Shown: piece after piece, positions 17,756-26,619 of the stretch | Numbering within the stretch: the first letter of the stretch is position 1 | Layout of the letters: each line of letters begins with the position of its first letter | Assembly: GCF_900176465.1 (NCBI RefSeq) | Contig: NZ_FWXR01000027.1 | Location: 1 to 55,784, forward strand | Source of the DNA: Fulvimarina manganoxydans | GTDB lineage: Bacteria; Pseudomonadota; Alphaproteobacteria; Rhizobiales; Rhizobiaceae | Length of the DNA stretch: 55,784 nt | Direction of reading: 5' to 3' | Program-made: the position numbers and the translations under genes | The notes under the pieces: generated by a model | What the model was told of the DNA's origin: nothing | The model's database searches: none | What the model saw: only the letters and a program-made list of their open reading frames with translations

Positions 17756-17992
17756 TCAGGCCTTCGGCGGCTTGCTGCGATGGGCCCGCCGGCGCCACCA
17801 CCAGCCGAACAGGGTCAGACCACCGAACATGATCGCAGCCATCAGCGGCCCGCCGGTCGTCGCCGCGACGCATTGGGCGAGCGCCCAGTCGGCCGAGAGG
17901 CGGCCGATCGCCGGATCGGCATAGGCAAGATCATGAGCCGCGCAGCACGCGCCCCAGGAGCCTTCGGGCCAGAGGGTGCAATGGTCGATCAC
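17756..17992 (-). CDS. Small phospholipase-A2-like membrane-anchored phage protein
   Basis: 78 aa from GTG 17992, which overlaps the upstream TGA (GTGA), so translation is coupled. It reads DHCTLWPEGSWGACCAAHDLAY, given here as DHCTLWPEGSWG and ACCAAHDLAY. Then comes RLSADWALAQCV, then a single TM helix (LMAAIMFGGLTLFGWWW) and a basic tail RRRAHRSKPP. CCxxHDxxY with a downstream Asp (SAD) is the catalytic His-Asp arrangement of phospholipase A2 folds, including the short parvoviral type (HDxAY...AD). The canonical calcium loop is not obvious. Possible roles are phospholipid cleavage at genome entry or lysis. This rests on motifs; activity is inference. The 118-aa frame using an earlier ATG is not preferred. 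Confidence 0.6.
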   Translation of the reverse strand: MIDHCTLWPEGSWGACCAAHDLAYADPAIGRLSADWALAQCVAATTGGPLMAAIMFGGLTLFGWWWRRRAHRSKPPKA

Positions 17993-18261
17993 GTCGGCAC
18001 ACCTGCGGCCGCCTCGAAGAGCGCGTCGACATCCTCGTCGGTCAAATCCAGCTCGACGGCCATGCCGGCGATATACGGATGATCGCGCCGCCAGCTTTGC
18101 GCCGAGGACCACCAGATGCGGACCATGGCGTATTCGGACCCGCCCAGCACGGCCTCGACCTGATCATACAGGCCGGCATTGTAGAGGGCTGTTTTCGCCT
18201 GGACGGCGGAGACTTCGAGCGAGATCGCCGGCATGTCCGGCTTAAATCGACGGGCACCCAT
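17989..18261 (-). CDS. Phage tail-fibre-region protein, hypothetical (possible fibre chaperone)
   Basis: 90 aa. Start ATG 18261 has GGAGGGG six bases upstream; GTG 18276 would add five residues. The sequence has LYNAGLYDQVEAVL and VRIWWSSAQSWRRDHPYIAGMA, ending ELDLTDEDVDALFEAA. This is reminiscent of small tail-fibre-adjacent proteins, and it lies immediately after the fibre gene. A chaperone or assembly role is only suggested by position. Confidence 0.6.
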   Translation of the reverse strand: MGARRFKPDMPAISLEVSAVQAKTALYNAGLYDQVEAVLGGSEYAMVRIWWSSAQSWRRDHPYIAGMAVELDLTDEDVDALFEAAAGVPT

Positions 18262-18263
18262 GG

Positions 18264-19739
18264 TTAGCCCCTCCACTGCATAATGGTGCCGGAGATTGGC
18301 GCGTCCTTGGCGTTAGCCGTGACGTGTTTGTAGACCATGCTGGCACCGGCTGGTTGACCCGTCAGATCCGCAAAGCCCTCATAGATCTTCGTGCCGTCCG
18401 TCAGGACAGCTATCTGCTCCAACGCGGCGACGCTGAATGTGACGCCGCCGTCCCGGCTTACGGACGAAATGAGATCGACATTCGGGACGACCGGCGACGA
18501 CGAAAGAGGCGGCGCGAGCTGGACGGCGACGCGAGCCACAGAAGGGCTTTGAGTCACGGAGCTGAAGACCGAGGAAATGAGGGTCATCGGCGCCGGGGCC
18601 CCCTCAAACGTCATCTCTGCCACCCACCATTCAGAGCCGTTCGCCGAGGTGCTGGTTGCCAAAACCCTCCAGTATCTATGAGCGCCCGCTGCGCTCACAT
18701 CGAAGACCTGGGTATTGCCGCCTGTTTGGGAGAAACCCTGATTGGAATAGGAAACCCAATTGGCGCCGTCATCAGAGTACTGGGCGGCGGCGCTGTAAAC
18801 GGCATTATTCGTCGCCGAGGCATTCTTAATAATGATTTTTTTGACAACGGTCGCGGCGCCGAAGTCGCGACCGATATACGCATTTCCGTTTACGGGGCTG
18901 CCGGACTGAGATGACGCCCAATATGTAGCAGCGTCTCCATCAAAGGCTTTACCCTTCGCGGTGCTCGCACCTTTATCACCCCCCGATATTGGGAGACCGA
19001 GGGTCGATAAATTCACATTGACATATTCAAACTGTTTTTTCTGGGCGTTGTGGAGGTGATTCGATGAGGCACCGCTGACATCGCTTGTGTCGGTGTAAGG
19101 ATCAACGATCCCGTCGACCATATTGAGCCGGTCGCCGCGCAACTCCGCGATATAGAGCGCGTTCAGCCGCGCGGACGATGCGGCGCTGTCCACTTCGGCC
19201 GCCATCCCATCGATCTGATCTGAGAGACCGCCGATAGCGTCGTAAACCGGATCGAATGAAACGAAGGCGCTTTCGAAGCCGCTGCCGTCCAAGCTGAACC
19301 GGACGAATTTCTCGCCGTTGGCTTCTGCGAAGGCCGGAAACTTGGCCTTGAACCCTGCAAGTGCGGCAATCGCATCCTGCGCGTTGGTCGCATCGAGCCC
19401 TTCCACGGGCATGATCGTGACATTGGCCGCGACCACGCCGCCATTGTTCAGTGCGGCGAGCCGGTCCTCAGCGAGCGCCAGCTGATCTTCGAAACCCGAG
19501 ATCGTCGCGTTGATCTGCGCAATCTGCGGCGTGACCGACTGTTGAATGATGGCCTGCGCCATCGCGGTCCCGGCTTGCTGCGCGGCCGTGTAGCCGGCGG
19601 AGATGAAGTCCTCGATCGCAACGAGCCGATCATGGAACAGCGGGATGACGGCGTTCCAGACCTCGGGCGAGATCGTGAAACTGACCGTGACTGCGTAGCC
19701 GTCAGAACTTGTCGGCAGAGGTGACGACATCAGCGCCAT
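18264..19739 (-). CDS. Tail fibre protein with F5/8 type C (discoidin) domain
   Basis: 491 aa. The N-terminal half is helical/coiled (GFEDQLALAEDRLAALNNG). Residues ~245-385 form a discoidin/galactose-binding-like domain: KAFDGDAATYWASSQSGSP, IGRDFGAATVVKKIIIKNA, SDDGANWVSY, RYWRVLATSTSANGSEWWVAEM. These domains bind sugars or lipids, so this is a good receptor-binding candidate. The first codons overlap the upstream small gene by 38 bp; MSSPLPTS at 19730 is an alternative start. Lower GC in the discoidin part suggests a swapped-in host-range module. Confidence 0.75.
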   Translation of the reverse strand: MALMSSPLPTSSDGYAVTVSFTISPEVWNAVIPLFHDRLVAIEDFISAGYTAAQQAGTAMAQAIIQQSVTPQIAQINATISGFEDQLALAEDRLAALNNGGVVAANVTIMPVEGLDATNAQDAIAALAGFKAKFPAFAEANGEKFVRFSLDGSGFESAFVSFDPVYDAIGGLSDQIDGMAAEVDSAASSARLNALYIAELRGDRLNMVDGIVDPYTDTSDVSGASSNHLHNAQKKQFEYVNVNLSTLGLPISGGDKGASTAKGKAFDGDAATYWASSQSGSPVNGNAYIGRDFGAATVVKKIIIKNASATNNAVYSAAAQYSDDGANWVSYSNQGFSQTGGNTQVFDVSAAGAHRYWRVLATSTSANGSEWWVAEMTFEGAPAPMTLISSVFSSVTQSPSVARVAVQLAPPLSSSPVVPNVDLISSVSRDGGVTFSVAALEQIAVLTDGTKIYEGFADLTGQPAGASMVYKHVTANAKDAPISGTIMQWRG

Positions 19740-19890
19740 TCTCCTCGATCATGGCGTTCAACGCGCTGCCGAGAATGCGGAGATCATCACGCGGCAGATA
19801 GCGGAAGGCGCCGAACCGAACCGGACGCGAGAGACGCACGCGATATCGGACTTCCGGCTCATAGAGATTGGTTTCGGGTCGTTCGGTCAT
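19702..19890 (-). CDS. Small tail-region protein, hypothetical
   Basis: 62 aa (MTERPETNLYEPEV...). GAGG six bases before ATG 19890 supports this start. LSRPVRFGAFRYLPRDDLRI and a C-terminal EENGADVV suggest a small folded protein. It sits between the large baseplate appendage and the fibre gene. No family recognised. Confidence 0.6.
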   Translation of the reverse strand: MTERPETNLYEPEVRYRVRLSRPVRFGAFRYLPRDDLRILGSALNAMIEENGADVVTSADKF

Positions 19891-19898
19891 GTCGGACC

Positions 19899-22205
19899 TC
19901 AATAGGCGTTGAGCTGGATGTCCTGGACGAAGGCCTGCGCCACCACACTGGTGGACGTGCCCTCGACGCGCAGACGCGCGGAGGTTGCCGGCGCCCCGAG
20001 CGAAAAGTTAGCGGCATATTGCGACCGGCTCGGCTTGGTCGGGTCCGGCGTCAGCGTCACCGCCGTCGGGTTGATCGTCACGCCGCCCACCATGATCTTC
20101 GGATCATAATCGTGGAGGTTCGGGTCGAAGGCGTCGACATTCATTACGACCCGGATGGTCGAGGTCGCGTAGCCGAAGGCGATCTCGTCGGAGATGGCGC
20201 GCACGTCCGATCGACACCGGCCGGTCTGAACGCGGGAATAGGTGTCCATTACCAGCATCGGCGCGACGTCCTGCGTTCCGACGAGCGTGCATCTGAGATT
20301 GCAGAAGGGCGGCAGATTGGTGAGCGGGTTCGGGTCGCGCCCGTCCATCGGCACCCATTCGTCGGCGCCGATCGGCTTGATGTCCCACGGCCGCGACGTG
20401 CCAGCCGGCTCCCAGCCTTCATAGACGAGCTGGATTTCCGTCATGCCGTTTTCGAGCTCGATCGGCTCCATCTGGATTGTGACGCGGCTTTTTCGGAATT
20501 TGGCGGCGTAGAGGCGGAAGCTGAAGTCTTCCGTGGTCGAGCCTTGGCTAAAGATGCCGTCGGAGCACTGGAACTTTGTGCCGCCGGTGAAGGTGTTGCC
20601 GCTGTTCGCCGCGACCTGATGATTGCCTGTCGTCACCGTGAACCAGGCGTAGCGCTTGCCCGGCTCCAGAAGCGTCGGGCGATCGAAGACGAAGGGCACC
20701 CATTGGTTTACGCGCAGATCGGCTTGCTCGACCACGGACTGGGTGATGATCCGGTCATAATGCGGCGTGCCGTCCGGTAGGACTTCGCAAAGGGCGAGCG
20801 TGATGTCGCCGGTCGAGCCCACGCGCGTCAGATAGAGGTCGATCCGGGTGGCGACCATCATCTGCGAACTGAGGAAGGTCTGGGCGTAGAGCGCGCCGTT
20901 CAGACCGTATGTCTCGGTCGTGTAATAGGTATAGGTCGAGACGATCGTGTCGCGGATGACATTCTGGACGGCATACTGCGCGTGTCCATTGCGGCCGAGC
21001 TCGGTGTTGTTCCACGGATTATCCGTCTTGCCGAGCGACTGATATTCCTTGCCGGAGACCGCGAAGATTTCGCCGGCGCGGCGATCGGCGAGATCGGCCG
21101 TGTTCCAGCCAGAGGTGTTTTCGCAGACCTTCACGGTCGGGCCATAGCGGATCGACGTCGTCGAGGTCGTGCCGGTGTGGGCGGTCTGGATCGTGTGGAC
21201 GGTGTTGGAGATGTCCACCCGCCCCGAGCCGAGCGGGCTCTCGATCCGCATCACCTCGTCATAGGCCGGCAGGACATATTTGCCGCCGATCACGACGATA
21301 TCGGGATTGTCCGGTTGAGCGATGAAAAGCTGGGAGTTGCGCACAGCCGCATAGGGAAAGCGCAAACCTTCCTGGACGCGTACGAGACTGTCCGGGTGCT
21401 GCAGGTCCCAGAGGTCTTTGACCAGAGCCTGATCAAACCAGTAATTCCGCGCCTCGTCGGGGAACTGCAGCTCCTGACGCGTGCGGGAGATATCACGCGC
21501 GAACTGATCGATCAGGCGCGGATCGGGCATGCGCTCGACAGCCGCCGCGACAGTGGCGAGATCCGTGACGATCGCCTGGGTCGCCTGATAAAGCGTCTCG
21601 ACCTTGCCCTCGACCACGGTCAGCCGCCCTTCGATCTCGAAGACGGTTTTGACGCGAGCGGCCTGATTGACGACGATGTCTTGCACGCCGGTCGCGGTTA
21701 CACGGACGAACGCGACGCAACAATTGGTCTCGGCGATCGTCGGCCTCGGCTGAGGTGCCGGGCCGATCGTGCCAGGCTGGACGATCACCTCCGCCTTACG
21801 GGTGTGATATTTGACCGTGCCGCGCTGAACGGGCTTGCTCTCGATCAGCGGCTGATCGCTGGTTTCAAACGGACGCTGCACTTCGATCGTCTCTTCGGTG
21901 CCGCGAAGGATCAGGGCCAGCCAGCTTTCGTCGCCCCCAGCAAAGGCTCCGAAATATTCCTGCAAGTTCAGCTCGACATTGTCGCCGATCCGATAGACGG
22001 GCTTGCCGGTATGAAACTCGCCATCGGACACAACGACCGTCGTGCTGTCGCCGGCCTTCTTCGAAACCGTGATGCGGGCCCAATGGACGGGCCACCCCCA
22101 CGCGCCTTGATGGATCGCATCAAAATGGTCCCGCGCCTCCTGGGAGATCGCCGTCCAGTCTTTCGGCTGAATGATCTCGGCCTGTTCGAAATCAACGAGC
22201 TTCAT
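19899..22205 (-). CDS. Large tail/baseplate appendage protein (DUF4815-like)
   Basis: 768 aa, hypothetical structural protein. The N-terminal part resembles phage DUF4815-type proteins. Features seen: VYRIGDNVELNLQEYFGAF, a coiled region around residues 195-235 (IEGRLTVVEGKVETLYQ), many beta-rich segments with TFLSSQMMVATRIDLYLTRVG (TFLSSQMMVA, TRIDLYLTRVG), and a jelly-roll-like C-terminus. Its location between tail protein I and the fibre genes suggests a receptor-binding or fibre-connecting component. Confidence 0.6.
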   Translation of the reverse strand: MKLVDFEQAEIIQPKDWTAISQEARDHFDAIHQGAWGWPVHWARITVSKKAGDSTTVVVSDGEFHTGKPVYRIGDNVELNLQEYFGAFAGGDESWLALILRGTEETIEVQRPFETSDQPLIESKPVQRGTVKYHTRKAEVIVQPGTIGPAPQPRPTIAETNCCVAFVRVTATGVQDIVVNQAARVKTVFEIEGRLTVVEGKVETLYQATQAIVTDLATVAAAVERMPDPRLIDQFARDISRTRQELQFPDEARNYWFDQALVKDLWDLQHPDSLVRVQEGLRFPYAAVRNSQLFIAQPDNPDIVVIGGKYVLPAYDEVMRIESPLGSGRVDISNTVHTIQTAHTGTTSTTSIRYGPTVKVCENTSGWNTADLADRRAGEIFAVSGKEYQSLGKTDNPWNNTELGRNGHAQYAVQNVIRDTIVSTYTYYTTETYGLNGALYAQTFLSSQMMVATRIDLYLTRVGSTGDITLALCEVLPDGTPHYDRIITQSVVEQADLRVNQWVPFVFDRPTLLEPGKRYAWFTVTTGNHQVAANSGNTFTGGTKFQCSDGIFSQGSTTEDFSFRLYAAKFRKSRVTIQMEPIELENGMTEIQLVYEGWEPAGTSRPWDIKPIGADEWVPMDGRDPNPLTNLPPFCNLRCTLVGTQDVAPMLVMDTYSRVQTGRCRSDVRAISDEIAFGYATSTIRVVMNVDAFDPNLHDYDPKIMVGGVTINPTAVTLTPDPTKPSRSQYAANFSLGAPATSARLRVEGTSTSVVAQAFVQDIQLNAY

Positions 22206-22214
22206 CAGCTGTCC

Positions 22215-22877
22215 TCAAAGGTGCGTGCGGTCGACGTAAGCCCCGAAGGGTCGCTCGTCGCCGAAGGTCAGACCGTCGCCAAAGGTCGCCGGGCGGCGCC
22301 ATGCGAAGGAAACGAGATATTCGGTCTCGGGCGCTTTCGAGACTTTCAGCGCCGTCTTGGCCCGGTTGATTGGCGTCAGATCGACATTTCGCCCGGCCGC
22401 CATTCCCGCCGCCGAGCGCCCGGCCACGAAGGCGTTGAACGGCTTCACAAGCGTCACCTTGACGAGATACCGGGCGCGAAAAGGAGGGTGGCCGACGGGC
22501 GTGATGCCAGCGGCGGACAGGCCGGCGACGAAGCGCGTCGGGTGGGCGACCACGTCGAGCACCTCGGCATCCACGAATTCGAGATAGCGTCGGGCGCCTT
22601 CCCGGGTGCCTTTAAAGTCGGCCAGCCGGGTGCCGGGATAGACCGTCGACGAGCCCTTCGCCTGCGCAACCATCTCGCGCTTTTTCTCGACGGTCCAATC
22701 GTCGAACCAGAGATCGACCGAATAATGCCCGGCCAGAAACGGCAGGAACCGCTCCGGTGTCCGATAGGGGTCCATGACCTCTTCCATCGGAATGGGAAGG
22801 TCGTCCGACATGGCCCGCGCCATCGCCCGTTCGAAGGGCGCGGCGTTTTGGGCAAGGATCTGATCGACAGTGGTCAT
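22215..22877 (-). CDS. Baseplate/tail protein I (P2 gpI family)
   Basis: 220 aa. MTTVDQILAQNAAPFERAMARAM, split as MTTVDQILAQNAAPFE and RAMARAM, with FLPFLAGHYSVDLWFDDW and KKREMVAQA is the canonical gpI pattern of baseplate wedge proteins. Its ATG overlaps the stop of gene J. Confidence 0.9.
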   Translation of the reverse strand: MTTVDQILAQNAAPFERAMARAMSDDLPIPMEEVMDPYRTPERFLPFLAGHYSVDLWFDDWTVEKKREMVAQAKGSSTVYPGTRLADFKGTREGARRYLEFVDAEVLDVVAHPTRFVAGLSAAGITPVGHPPFRARYLVKVTLVKPFNAFVAGRSAAGMAAGRNVDLTPINRAKTALKVSKAPETEYLVSFAWRRPATFGDGLTFGDERPFGAYVDRTHL

Positions 22878-23797
22878 GAGCGCACAACGACCTCGACCGT
22901 GATTTCGGTGCAGACCGGCACCGAATAGGCATCCGGCGCGATCACGATCGGATTGAGATCGGCGACGGACAGGACATTCGGCCCGTAGGCGGCACCCTGG
23001 ATCAGTCCGTCCGGCACCTCGCCGGCAATCAGCGTGCGGGCATCGGTCGCCGCCTTGATGCGATCGGCGATTTGCTGACGCACGAGGTCGGCGTCGGGGC
23101 CTTGCGGCAGCTCGACACGCACATGCGCCCGATACTCGACGCGCAGAGCCTTGAGCACCGCGACCGAGACCGCCTCCGGCTTGATATGAGGCGCGCGCAC
23201 GGCCGCCGAGATTGCAGCCCGCTCTGCATCCGAGACCAGCGCGCCAGCCTCACCCATCACCACGACGTCCGTGTCGCCGCGCCGGCCATGTGTGTTGAAG
23301 CCAACGACCGCTGCGTGGCCGATTGCCGGCACTGTGGAATAGGCCGCGTAGAGATAGGCGCCTTCAGAGCCTGCGCTCGCTCGATCGAACGAGAACAGAT
23401 AGCGGAGCAGAAGCCGCTCGTCGGTCTCATAGACTGCCGGCGTGTCGGCCGTTGCTGCCCGCACCAAGAGCCGCTGGACGTTCTGATTGGCGGCGACAGC
23501 GTCGAGGTTGCTGCCCTTGGCAAATGCGACGAAGACTGACCGGATGGCGTCATTGACGCGGTATCTGTCGAGAACCCGCGTGTACTGCCACGCCCGGCCG
23601 CCAACCCGCCGAATGGGGTTGGCCGCGACTTTCGCGACCGTCCATTCTGGCAATGTCGGGTCGATCGCGCGTTCCGCCTCCCATTCGACCGCGAAGCGAT
23701 CGAGAAAAGCTTCGATCATCGCCTCGGCCGAGACGATCTCGATGGCATCGGGCGGAGGAAGTCGGGAAACATCAACGATCGAGGGAGCGGATGTCAT
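22874..23797 (-). CDS. Baseplate assembly protein J (P2 gpJ family)
   Basis: 307 aa. Conserved parts include DLSRLPPPDAIE-like start (VDVSRLPPPDAIEI), LREVLLRARINDA-like region (here RYRVNDAIRSVFVAFAKGSNL, given as RYRVNDAIRSVF and AFAKGSNLDAVAA) and TDERLLLRYLFSFDRASAGS. Together with I and W it makes the baseplate wedge. Start and stop overlap neighbours by 4 bp. Confidence 0.9.
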   Translation of the reverse strand: MTSAPSIVDVSRLPPPDAIEIVSAEAMIEAFLDRFAVEWEAERAIDPTLPEWTVAKVAANPIRRVGGRAWQYTRVLDRYRVNDAIRSVFVAFAKGSNLDAVAANQNVQRLLVRAATADTPAVYETDERLLLRYLFSFDRASAGSEGAYLYAAYSTVPAIGHAAVVGFNTHGRRGDTDVVVMGEAGALVSDAERAAISAAVRAPHIKPEAVSVAVLKALRVEYRAHVRVELPQGPDADLVRQQIADRIKAATDARTLIAGEVPDGLIQGAAYGPNVLSVADLNPIVIAPDAYSVPVCTEITVEVVVRS

Positions 23798-24192
23798 CGG
23801 GCCGAAACTCCCCGATCGTAAAAGTCGAGCCCAAAGGTCCTGACGCCGGCCACCGTAAAGTCCGGCGGCGTGTCATATGCGCCGGGCCGCCAACCGACCT
23901 CGATCATGAAACGCGCTTCGCCAAGTCGGATTGTGTCGACATCACCGTTGATTGAGATATGCCGCACCTGAAAGCGAAGCTCCCAGGCGTCGATCGCGGT
24001 CATGAGCAATGTCTTAAAGACCATGAAGAGCAACGGCGTCATGCGACGGCCCAAAAGCTCGATCAGACCGGCGCCGAACTCGCGCAGCATGACTTCCTCG
24101 CCAAGATAGGTCGTGAAGATCACTTCCACCGATTGAAGCGCCGACCGGTAATTGTCGATCATCTCGCCGGTGCGCCGGTCGAAATCGGCCAT
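23794..24192 (-). CDS. Baseplate wedge protein W (gp25-like)
   Basis: 132 aa. Starts IDNYRSALQSVEVIFTTYLGEEVMLREFG, shown as DNYRSALQSVEVIF and YLGEEVMLREFG; this is the gp25/P2 gpW lysozyme-like fold of baseplates without active site. EPRF..V (here WELRFQVRHI) follows. Order V-W-J-I is as in P2, with a small extra gene between V and W. Confidence 0.9.
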   Translation of the reverse strand: MADFDRRTGEMIDNYRSALQSVEVIFTTYLGEEVMLREFGAGLIELLGRRMTPLLFMVFKTLLMTAIDAWELRFQVRHISINGDVDTIRLGEARFMIEVGWRPGAYDTPPDFTVAGVRTFGLDFYDRGVSAR

Positions 24193-24560
24193 CAGGCGCC
24201 TGCGCGATCCGCAGCCGCCTTGTCCCTGTCGGCCTTGGCCTTCGCTTCGGCCGCTTCAGCGTCAAGCCGCGCCTGGACCTGCGCCCAATTGGCCGGGTGC
24301 TTCCCCTTCTCGGCGATCTGACCGACGCGAAGAAGATGCTGAGCCGCATGGCGCGTCATGGAAACAGTCGTCGCGTTTTTCAGGCGCTTGCCCATGATGG
24401 ACTCGACACCAGGACGCACATCGAACTCGACGACTTCGTTCGGGTCGGCGACTGGCGCCGCCGATGAAGTCGCGTCGTTGGTCACGGCCACCGGCTGCGA
24501 GACAAGCGCGGTCGACGGCTCGGGCGCGGCTGCGTCCGGCTTCAAGGGTGCTTTCGCCAT
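24192..24560 (-). CDS. Phage hypothetical protein between gpV and gpW
   Basis: 122 aa, Ala/Pro-rich N-terminus (residues 1-45) and an Ala/Lys/Asp-rich C-terminal helix (RLDAEAAEAKAKADRDKAAAD). The middle (VESIMGKRLKNATTVSMTRHAAQHLLRVGQ) is the only folded-looking part; I quote GKRLKNATTVSMTRHAAQ. It may be a small baseplate or assembly factor. Not recognised. Confidence 0.65.
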   Translation of the reverse strand: MAKAPLKPDAAAPEPSTALVSQPVAVTNDATSSAAPVADPNEVVEFDVRPGVESIMGKRLKNATTVSMTRHAAQHLLRVGQIAEKGKHPANWAQVQARLDAEAAEAKAKADRDKAAADRAGA

Positions 24561-24578
24561 GAGATGATCTCCTGAAGG

Positions 24579-25136
24579 TCAGGCTTTGGGGGTGGGCACG
24601 CCGGATATTCCGCCGCCGGGCATCACTTTCGTATGCTTGTGGCTCGATCCGACATCGAGGCCGTCGTGAGACATCGATCCGCCAACGGTGGTCACGCCCT
24701 CGGTCGTGATGTGATGGGTGACATCCCCGCAGATTACGAAGAGGCCGTCCTCGCAGGTGATCGAGAGCCGGCCACCCGCAGCAACCATTCGCACGCCGGC
24801 ATCGTTGATGAGGACATTCTCGTCCATGTCATCGCTCGGGCTCGGCTGCCTGTCCGAATAGCCGACCCGCAGCGGATAGCCTTGGCGCGGATCGCCGGTC
24901 GGGTTCAGGATGCCGACATTCTGCCCGAGATGCATCGGGATCGATGTCTTGCCGCTTTCGGGATGCGGCTGCCAGGGCGACAGGACCGGGTTGCCGTCCA
25001 GATCCTTTCCGAGCTGGATGCGATAGCCGCGCTTGGCATCACGTTCGACCACCGGGCCGCGCTGGACCATCTGCCCGATCAGCGTTTCGAGGTGCGAGAT
25101 GCGTGCCAGAAGCGCCGCGAAATCCGCCTCCGTCAT
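24579..25136 (-). CDS. Baseplate spike protein V (P2 gpV family)
   Basis: 185 aa. DMDENVLINDAG, LVRVGYSD-like (PLRVGYSDRQ) and beta-helix C-terminus (VTHHITTEGVTTVGG) with a His-containing tip HKHTKVMPG. HxH near the end is the iron-binding spike apex motif of gpV/gp5 proteins. It punctures the outer membrane. Confidence 0.85.
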   Translation of the reverse strand: MTEADFAALLARISHLETLIGQMVQRGPVVERDAKRGYRIQLGKDLDGNPVLSPWQPHPESGKTSIPMHLGQNVGILNPTGDPRQGYPLRVGYSDRQPSPSDDMDENVLINDAGVRMVAAGGRLSITCEDGLFVICGDVTHHITTEGVTTVGGSMSHDGLDVGSSHKHTKVMPGGGISGVPTPKA

Positions 25137-25963
25137 TCAGGCTCACTCGTGGTCGTCACTTCGCGCCCGTCGCCGAGATCGAGGGTGCCGGTAACGAAGG
25201 GCGGCGTCTCACGCGTCTGGTCCTGCGCGAGCGGGCCATGGCCAAGCGCCATCAGCTCGTCGGCCGTCAAACCCTGTCGGCGCTGCAGGCGATGCCAGTC
25301 GCGGGAATCCGCATCACCGAGAAAGCCGCGCAGAAGGGCGGCCTGCGTCCGGTTGCTTTCGACCGGGCTCGCTTCAAGAGCAGCGAGGAATGTCTCATAG
25401 ACATGACCGGTCCCAAGCGGCACACCGGGCGCTGGATCACGCATGATGGTGAGCGTCAGCATGATCTGGTGACCGGCGAGACGCTGGCCACCGACCGAGC
25501 GCACCGCAAGCGTATCCCGCTTCTCGACCGACAGAACCATGCCGCGCCAGATCTCTGCCCATGAATTATCGGGGTTTGAAAGAGCCCCCATCGCCTGCGC
25601 GGCCAGGAGATCGAGATAAAATTCGACATTTCGATCGGTATAGGGAAGGCCCGTTTCGAGGACCTTCTTCCCAGTTGAAGGATCTTCGACCAACATGCCG
25701 GCGGCATGGCCGATCTCGATCCCGAGCATCAACTGTTGCGGCGAGCCGAGATCGCGAAACCCGCTTGCACCAGGGCCACGCTCGGCGGACCCATCATAGG
25801 TGTAGATCGCGATGAACGGCTTCTTCTGAAGCGTCTTCGGCTGATTGTCGGCGTCGAAGTCGATCGCGCCGTTCTGGCTGTCGAGGACATTGTCACCGAC
25901 GATTGTCGCACCGCGCAGGGCCTCGACGGCCGCAACGCGGATGGCGTGCCGGACGAGGCTCAT
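25133..25963 (-). CDS. Phage head-tail region protein, hypothetical
   Basis: 276 aa, start ATG 25963 overlapping the upstream stop (TGATG). MSLVRHAIRVAAVEAL, KPFIAIYTYDG and NVEFYLDLLAAQ are visible, and the length suits a tail completion or connector protein. It occupies the place between head genes and baseplate genes in this phage group. Function not recognised. Confidence 0.7.
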   Translation of the reverse strand: MSLVRHAIRVAAVEALRGATIVGDNVLDSQNGAIDFDADNQPKTLQKKPFIAIYTYDGSAERGPGASGFRDLGSPQQLMLGIEIGHAAGMLVEDPSTGKKVLETGLPYTDRNVEFYLDLLAAQAMGALSNPDNSWAEIWRGMVLSVEKRDTLAVRSVGGQRLAGHQIMLTLTIMRDPAPGVPLGTGHVYETFLAALEASPVESNRTQAALLRGFLGDADSRDWHRLQRRQGLTADELMALGHGPLAQDQTRETPPFVTGTLDLGDGREVTTTSEPE

Positions 25964-26355
25964 TCCTGCACCAGCTGGATAACGAGCCGCGCCCCGCCGC
26001 GCGGATCGGCGGAGGCGACCGACCACCATTTGGCACCGGGTCGCTCCAACGGTTTCACCATGTCCCGCTCCTTCACGACGAGATCAGGATAGTCGAGCAT
26101 CGAGATCGCCAGTTCAGCCGTTCCGGCGGTCATTTCGATCTGCCAGTTCATCGTGTTTCGGGCTGCGGGATTGACGGAACGCGCTGGCGCGAGCTTGAGG
26201 CGCCCGACGACCGTCTGCTGCGGCCGGGCGGGATCAACGTCGCCATTCTCGAAAAAGGAGAAGAGGACCTTCTCGCTGAGCACGCCATCGACGGTCTTCG
26301 TCAACAGCGTGCGAAAACCGACGATTGGCGAAGATGAGGTCTCGTCGCTCATCAA
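25960..26355 (-). CDS. Phage hypothetical protein, probable head-tail joining region
   Basis: 131 aa. GFRTLLTKTVDGVLSEKVLF, RPQQTVVGRLKLAPARSV, WWSVASADPRGGARLVIQL. No motif is diagnostic. It follows the gpW-like gene and may be a head completion factor. Confidence 0.65.
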   Translation of the reverse strand: MMSDETSSSPIVGFRTLLTKTVDGVLSEKVLFSFFENGDVDPARPQQTVVGRLKLAPARSVNPAARNTMNWQIEMTAGTAELAISMLDYPDLVVKERDMVKPLERPGAKWWSVASADPRGGARLVIQLVQE

Positions 26356-26360
26356 ACGCC

Positions 26361-26615
26361 TTATCGAAGGAAACCGGCGGTCAGGAACCGTCGGCGCTGA
26401 GGTGCTTGTCCCGATGCGATATGGCAGGCCCTTTCGGCTTCTGCGATCGCACGGTCGAGTCGCGTCGGATCAGCCTTCGAAAAGGACACCTCTTCGTCAC
26501 CCGATTTGACCGAGACTGTCAGAGCACCGGTCGCAAGCCGAAGCCGCGCGGCCTTGAGCGCCTTTAGAAGCGCGCAAGGATCGTCGAGATCGACACCGTC
26601 GAGAGGCTGGCCCAT
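26361..26615 (-). CDS. Head-tail joining protein (lambda gpW-like)
   Basis: 84 aa. LKALKAARLRLATGALTVSV, then EEVSFSKADPTRLDRAIAEAE, is the short helix-hairpin-helix pattern of lambda gpW, which plugs the portal after DNA packaging. In lambda the gene is next to the portal; here it follows the capsid block. Confidence 0.75.
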   Translation of the reverse strand: MGQPLDGVDLDDPCALLKALKAARLRLATGALTVSVKSGDEEVSFSKADPTRLDRAIAEAERACHIASGQAPQRRRFLTAGFLR

Positions 26616-26619
26616 GGCG

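Noticed and set aside
13516-17832. Long plus-strand frames (e.g. 13516-14907, 15034-16350, 16351-17832) opposite the tail genes
   Set aside because: Arg/His/Asp-rich shadows of tape-measure, tube and sheath genes on high-GC DNA.
20982-22928. 648-aa plus-strand frame
   Set aside because: Antisense to the appendage and gpI genes, which have clear protein features; no RBS.
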